Origin: Monilinia fructicola
Taxonomy: Eukaryota > Ascomycota > Leotiomycetes > Helotiales > Sclerotiniaceae
Assembly (NCBI GenBank): GCA_008692225.1
Contig: VICG01000010.1
Location: 1,116,001 to 1,180,000, forward strand
Direction of reading: 5' to 3'
DNA length: 64,000 bases
Shown in pieces: positions 61,221-64,000 of the stretch. Numbering within the stretch: the first letter of the stretch is position 1; each line of letters begins with the position of its first letter. The notes beneath the pieces were generated by a model. It saw nothing but the letters and a program-made list of their open reading frames with translations, was not told where the DNA came from and did not search any database. A program made the translations under genes and the position numbers.

Positions 61221-62658
61221 ATTGAGCTGCGTCCCCCATGCATTAATACCAATGTATGTAGCCTCAGGAACATAATAGCCTTGAATACAGTCTCCACCGG
61301 GATGAACTATGCGTTCCCGAAGTTGGCTTAGCGGAGGAAACTTCCTCAGCCCTTCGAGAATGCAGGCTTGTAGGTATGGGAGTCTCTTGGCTTCACAATT
61401 ATGTATGATTTCAGACACCAGACCCCTTTTAACAACATAGGCTATTTCAAATTTCAATGTGTTATAGACCCTAGGGTTAGAGAAAATTGCGAGCATGGTA
61501 CTCTGAACGGCGGTCGATGTAGTATCAGAGCCCCCAACGCTGATTATTCTTAGATTATCCTTATGCTTGAGGGATCAATATCTTACAGTGCTATGGTAGA
61601 CTCCGCATCAATTTGATGTCGTGGTACATTATTCTCGATAAATGCGCTCATCATATCAATTCTTATGTTTGATCCCGTATCTCCTTGTCGCTCCCCGGCT
61701 TGATGAATACCCTTTGGTGTATTAGCAATCTCTTAGCCTTGTTCAGTAAATAGAGTTGTCAGGACATACCCCCATAATTCGACCAACACCAGGTGAATCT
61801 GTAGACTTCGGCACGATAAATAGACCGAGAAGAGGAACTTTAATCAGGCAGTAGATCAATGGATTGAATTCGAGTAGGACAGAGAAGTGCTGACAAAGAG
61901 TATTTCCTCGTTGAATTGGGTCCAAAAATCTATATTTGTCGCTATCACTGGATACGCAACCTAACTCTTCTCCTAGACAAATCTGGTGATAATACCGACT
62001 GTCAAGAACTGAAGCCTCTTGCCAATATCAAACGTCTTAAGCTTTTCTGGGGTAGAGAGCCATTCTATATAGGCCCGATCAAGCCAATCACTAATTTGCT
62101 CATCAATCACAGGCCCCATGATACGCAGATTTCTACTGCTATACTAGATCCAGAGTCAGTCTAGAATATGAATACAGTTATCATTGCAAGGCCCATACAC
62201 TAGCGGCAAACTTGTGCCTCAGAGTCCGGTGCTCTTCTTTATCTCTTTGGGAAACAATATTGGGAACATTGGGGTCAACCTGAATAGAGTCAAACCATGG
62301 ACCACGGGTGTATCCGGATCGGACACCAAGTATTCTTTGTATAGTAGTGGGATCATTTGTGATAATATGGTTCGACCCGATGCGAGCTAAAGACCCTTGA
62401 TTCATCAGCATAACATGTCGGATCTTGGGATGCCAACTTACCATAGCGGACGTTGACTTTGACAAAAGTCTCTGCTGATTCTTCGGACGCAAGGGTCTTT
62501 ACAACCCAGAATCTTGACCATGCAGCCAACCTAGGGTCAGGAATTAATGATAAGGGTGACGGTTGGCGGTACAGTATCTTCAACAAAAATCGCCATTTCA
62601 AAGCAAGTACGACGAGAACTAAAGGGGCAAAAACAATATCCTTCACAAGATCGAACAT
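61221..62658 (-). pseudogene. Cytochrome P450 (A), lacking haem-binding region
   Basis: Begins with a good anchor (MFDLVKDIVFAPLVLVVLAL) and hinge (QPSPLSLIPDPRLAAWSRFW). A 46-nt intron (62396-62441) leads to LARIGSNHIITNDPTTIQRI, then DKEEHRTLRHKF, TPEKLKTFDIGKRLQFLTV, an I-helix GGSDTTSTAVQSTML after a further intron, and the K-helix LPYLQACILEGLRKFPPLSQ (ExxR intact: EGLR). It continues YYVPEATYIGINAWGTQLN and there changes into the hinge of the next P450. The PERF region and the FxxGxxxCxG haem loop are absent. One base is missing at TTTGTCTAGGAG (RFV|LGEEL, about 61970), giving a stop. It cannot be a working P450. Confidence 0.75.
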
Positions 62659-64000
62659 GATTATATAAATTGATGAGAGCTTCAACAACAGATTCGGAGT
62701 AGACGGGTAGCAACCGTGAGGCGTTTAACGGTCATATAGTTTTGATTACATATGACCATCCGTTACGTCCATCCAAGTGCTAAAGACACTTATTTGTTCT
62801 GCCCCAGCTTGATCTCGTATGTGACACGAATTGGAGAATTATGGAAAAAGAGAAAGTGGCGCACTCGAATATGGTGATTCAACCACGGTCACATGGAGCT
62901 CATATGTCTGAAGATGCTTCATATGCACAGTGGGCTCAGTATGATTCAAAAACAAGGTTGTTTCTTTTTCCAGTTTCATGTAGCATTGTTAAACATGCGA
63001 GATCATGTTGGGTGAACCTATTCAAAATGTTTATTGAAGGGAATCGATCCTGGTCAGATCCGAGGCTGAATGAGTTACAATAACTCTAAGCATGCGAGAC
63101 ATATGACAGCGCCGCAATACAGTTACACATTTGTGCAAAATGGTGCGTAAGACGCAGTCCGCCTTGAAGATCCCTGGTCGTATCCCTGGCAGATTGAAAG
63201 GTATAGATAGGAAAAATAGAACATACTCTCATAAAGCACTAGCTCATCAAGACATAACTGGTATTTTCTTCATCGTCCACCTTTCGTATTATATGTACTC
63301 TTTCAATATCTTGACGTTATTCGACATGACTTCGGCGTCATCTAGTCTTTTTGATTACTTGCCTTTCGCCTCCACCTTCAAGGGAGACGTCAAATTTCAC
63401 AACCCCTGAATCCAGAGCATCTTGGATATGCGGAGTACATTGATTCAGATATCTGCGTACCGATCATTTTGATATATGCAGCTTTGCGTATTTATGCGAA
63501 AGTAGCGGTACTCAACAAAAGAAACTGGGACGATCGTCTGTCTCTTGAATATTTTTGTGCTTGGGTTCGCATATTGATAACTCTGAATAGTTACTTGTAT
63601 CCTCGGACTGGCAAGCATATATCTTATATACCATATAGCACCGTACTTACCATGGTCTTAGCTCTCTGGCATCTCTGTTATCTCATTGACACTCATCAAT
63701 ACGTTCAAAGCTTCTCTGTTCTAGAAAGCAAGCTAGGGGATAATCAAACAGCAGTCTCCGGTCCGGTGGTGCACGTGGGAAATGTCAATGGGACAGAACT
63801 ATTGTTGACTTTCCTAGCAAACAGCTGATATTAGGATGATGCTCTTTGATCCCCAGTCTCATGAAGTGTTGAGCTGATAGTTCACAAGGTAATACTCATC
63901 ATCGGGTGCATTTATGGACCTTGTATCTAGCTGGTCATGCTTTTCCTGTTTCTGCTCTACATCGATCTTTTCCAAGTTTTCCGGTGACTCAGAATGATGG
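62659..64000. other. Right end, accessory and mostly non-coding
   Basis: No complete gene. Contains a membrane-protein fragment at 63409-63600. The remaining sequence is AT-rich with short open frames and no recognised motif. Confidence 0.5.
63409..63600 (+). pseudogene. Fragment of SAT4/rhodopsin-like fungal membrane protein
   Basis: The frame reads NPEHLGYAEYIDSDICVPII, then LIYAALRIYAKVAVLNKRNWDDRLSLEYFCAW. This is the pattern of fungal seven-helix SAT4/Pth11-like integral membrane proteins, where a first helix ends in ALRxYxKxxVxxxxxWDDxLxLxAxxxW. Only the first helix and the following WDD loop are visible. Downstream sequence (to 63830) stays open but loses the pattern. Probably a relic, or one exon of an unresolved gene. 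Confidence 0.42.

Overview
The window is nuclear DNA of a filamentous ascomycete (Pezizomycotina; Leotiomycetes is my best guess, from overall protein flavour only). Support: genes with several short GT-AG introns of about 45-70 nt, CTAAC/CTGAC-like branch sites before acceptors, an XRCC4-dependent DNA ligase 4, a CSN5 deneddylase, fungal P450s, and gene-free stretches of 1-6 kb full of microsatellites. There are no operons, CRISPR arrays or phage genes.

Layout. 1-4.2 kb: AT-rich block, long ATG-free leader and a three-RRM Pub1/TIA-1 protein (+). 5.4-8.2 kb: PIF1 helicase (+). 9.0-11.2 kb: Edc3 decapping enhancer (+). 12.8-15.5 kb: Irs4-type EH-domain protein (-). 18.5-20.0 kb: conserved fungal protein of unknown function (-). 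20-26 kb: gene-poor. 26.0-27.0 kb: SAM methyltransferase (+). 28.0-31.2 kb: DNA ligase 4 (+). 31.2-36.8 kb: gene-poor, with a P450 relic. 36.9-39.4 kb: Ase1/PRC1 spindle midzone protein (-). 41.4-42.6 kb: CSN5 (+). 42.8-45.0 kb: mitochondrial GluRS (-), divergent from a farnesylation-motif Ydj1 DnaJ (45.4-46.9 kb, +). 47.5-48.2 kb: ribosomal protein eL32 (+). 49.3-50.0 kb: unknown gene (-). 51.7-52.4 kb: unknown 234-aa protein (+). 53.5-54.3 kb: Sec2-domain protein (+). 55.1-55.8 kb: uracil phosphoribosyltransferase (-). 56.5-58.0 kb: FEX fluoride exporter (+). 59.6-62.7 kb: two broken P450s joined head to tail (-). 63.4-63.6 kb: membrane-protein fragment.

Most genes are unrelated housekeeping genes for RNA metabolism, DNA maintenance, the cytoskeleton and protein homeostasis. 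The accessory part is the right end (59-64 kb) and the 31-36 kb gap, where only decayed P450 and membrane-protein sequence remains.

Two observations stand out. First, seven genes (EDC3, the 18.5 kb gene, the methyltransferase, ASE1, GluRS, FEX1 and the 49 kb gene) change reading frame, nearly always because of one surplus base in a short mononucleotide run. Removing these bases (and, in ASE1, correcting two further indels) makes the total coding length divisible by three in the six genes where both ends can be set. This looks like systematic insertion error or an unusual mutation bias. Second, the P450 pair is a chimera: the upstream gene stops before its haem-binding region and runs directly into a second gene lacking its membrane anchor. 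I found no clearly new multi-gene system. All calls come from reading the sequence; no searches were run.
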